Made by a program: the position numbers and the translations under genes. The notes beneath the pieces were generated by a model. The model was given only the letters and a program-made list of their open reading frames with translations, did no database searches and was not told where the DNA came from. Positions 5,690-5,808 of a stretch of DNA of 5,808 nucleotides are shown piece by piece (the first letter of the stretch is position 1; the number at the start of each line of letters is the position of its first letter). The stretch is from NCBI GenBank assembly GCA_903905665.1, contig CAIVHJ010000409.1, positions 1-5,808 on the forward strand, given 5' to 3'. This stretch comes from an uncultured Phycisphaerales bacterium. GTDB taxonomy: Bacteria; Planctomycetota; Phycisphaerae; UBA1845; CAIVHJ01.

Positions 5690-5808
5690 TCATGCGGCTT
5701 TCTTTTGGACGTCATCGTGGTCGAACATGAATCCCATCTTGTTCCGGTGGCCGTTGACACGGCCTACCCCGAGGCGAAACGCGGCGACCAAATCGTCCAA
5801 AGTCTTGA
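5690..5808 (-). CDS. Unknown protein, C-terminal 38 residues only
   Basis: A leftward frame enters from the right edge and runs 38 codons to TGA (5692-5690). The visible C-terminus reads KTLDDLVAAFRLGVGRVNGH and then RNKMGFMFDHDDVQKKAA. It is soluble-looking, begins with an amphipathic helix-like stretch, and ends with charged residues. I do not recognise the family, and there is too little to assign a function. Its composition and its 6-base spacing to the following small membrane protein gene support it as a real coding region and the first visible member of a leftward operon. Confidence 0.6.
   Translation of the reverse strand, partial: KTLDDLVAAFRLGVGRVNGHRNKMGFMFDHDDVQKKAA

Noticed and set aside
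1..5808. CRISPR arrays, tRNA or rRNA genes, insertion sequences
   Set aside because: No regularly spaced direct repeats, no cloverleaf-like or rRNA-like sequence, and no transposase or terminal repeats bounding a gene were seen.

Overview
The window looks like chromosomal DNA from a free-living bacterium, most likely a planctomycete. That placement is tentative. It rests on the dispersed-repeat-like intergenic hairpin at 130-198, whose arms resemble short repeats I remember as common in planctomycete intergenic regions, and on the general look of the proteins. No rRNA, tRNA, CRISPR array or transposase is visible. The core is a small surface-glycan gene cluster. I do not see a clearly new biological system; the least explained part is the pair of genes at the right edge.

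Layout. Bases 1-83 are the 3' end of folD (+). Bases 84-212 are an intergenic stretch with two hairpins, between convergent folD and the leftward genes. Two leftward genes follow: a SAM-dependent methyltransferase (213-890) and, upstream of it in the same operon, an NAD-dependent sugar epimerase/dehydratase (916-1902). A divergent control region (1903-2134) carries nested palindromes. Three rightward genes are packed closely: a sugar-1-phosphate nucleotidyltransferase (2135-2851), a DegT-type PLP aminotransferase (2841-3992, TTG start, 11-base overlap) and a family-4-like glycosyltransferase (4005-5216). Bases 5217-5458 are intergenic with one GC-rich hairpin. The right end holds a leftward pair: a partial unknown gene (5690-5808, C-terminus only) and, 6 bases after it, a 74-residue predicted membrane protein (5459-5683).

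How the genes may work together (inference): the nucleotidyltransferase activates a sugar phosphate to an NDP-sugar. The epimerase/dehydratase oxidises or isomerises it, and the aminotransferase puts an amino group on the resulting keto sugar. The methyltransferase may decorate the sugar or the finished glycan, and the glycosyltransferase adds the residue to a growing glycan. No polymerase, flippase or lipid-carrier priming enzyme is in the window, so this is either part of a larger locus or a small module that makes one modified sugar.
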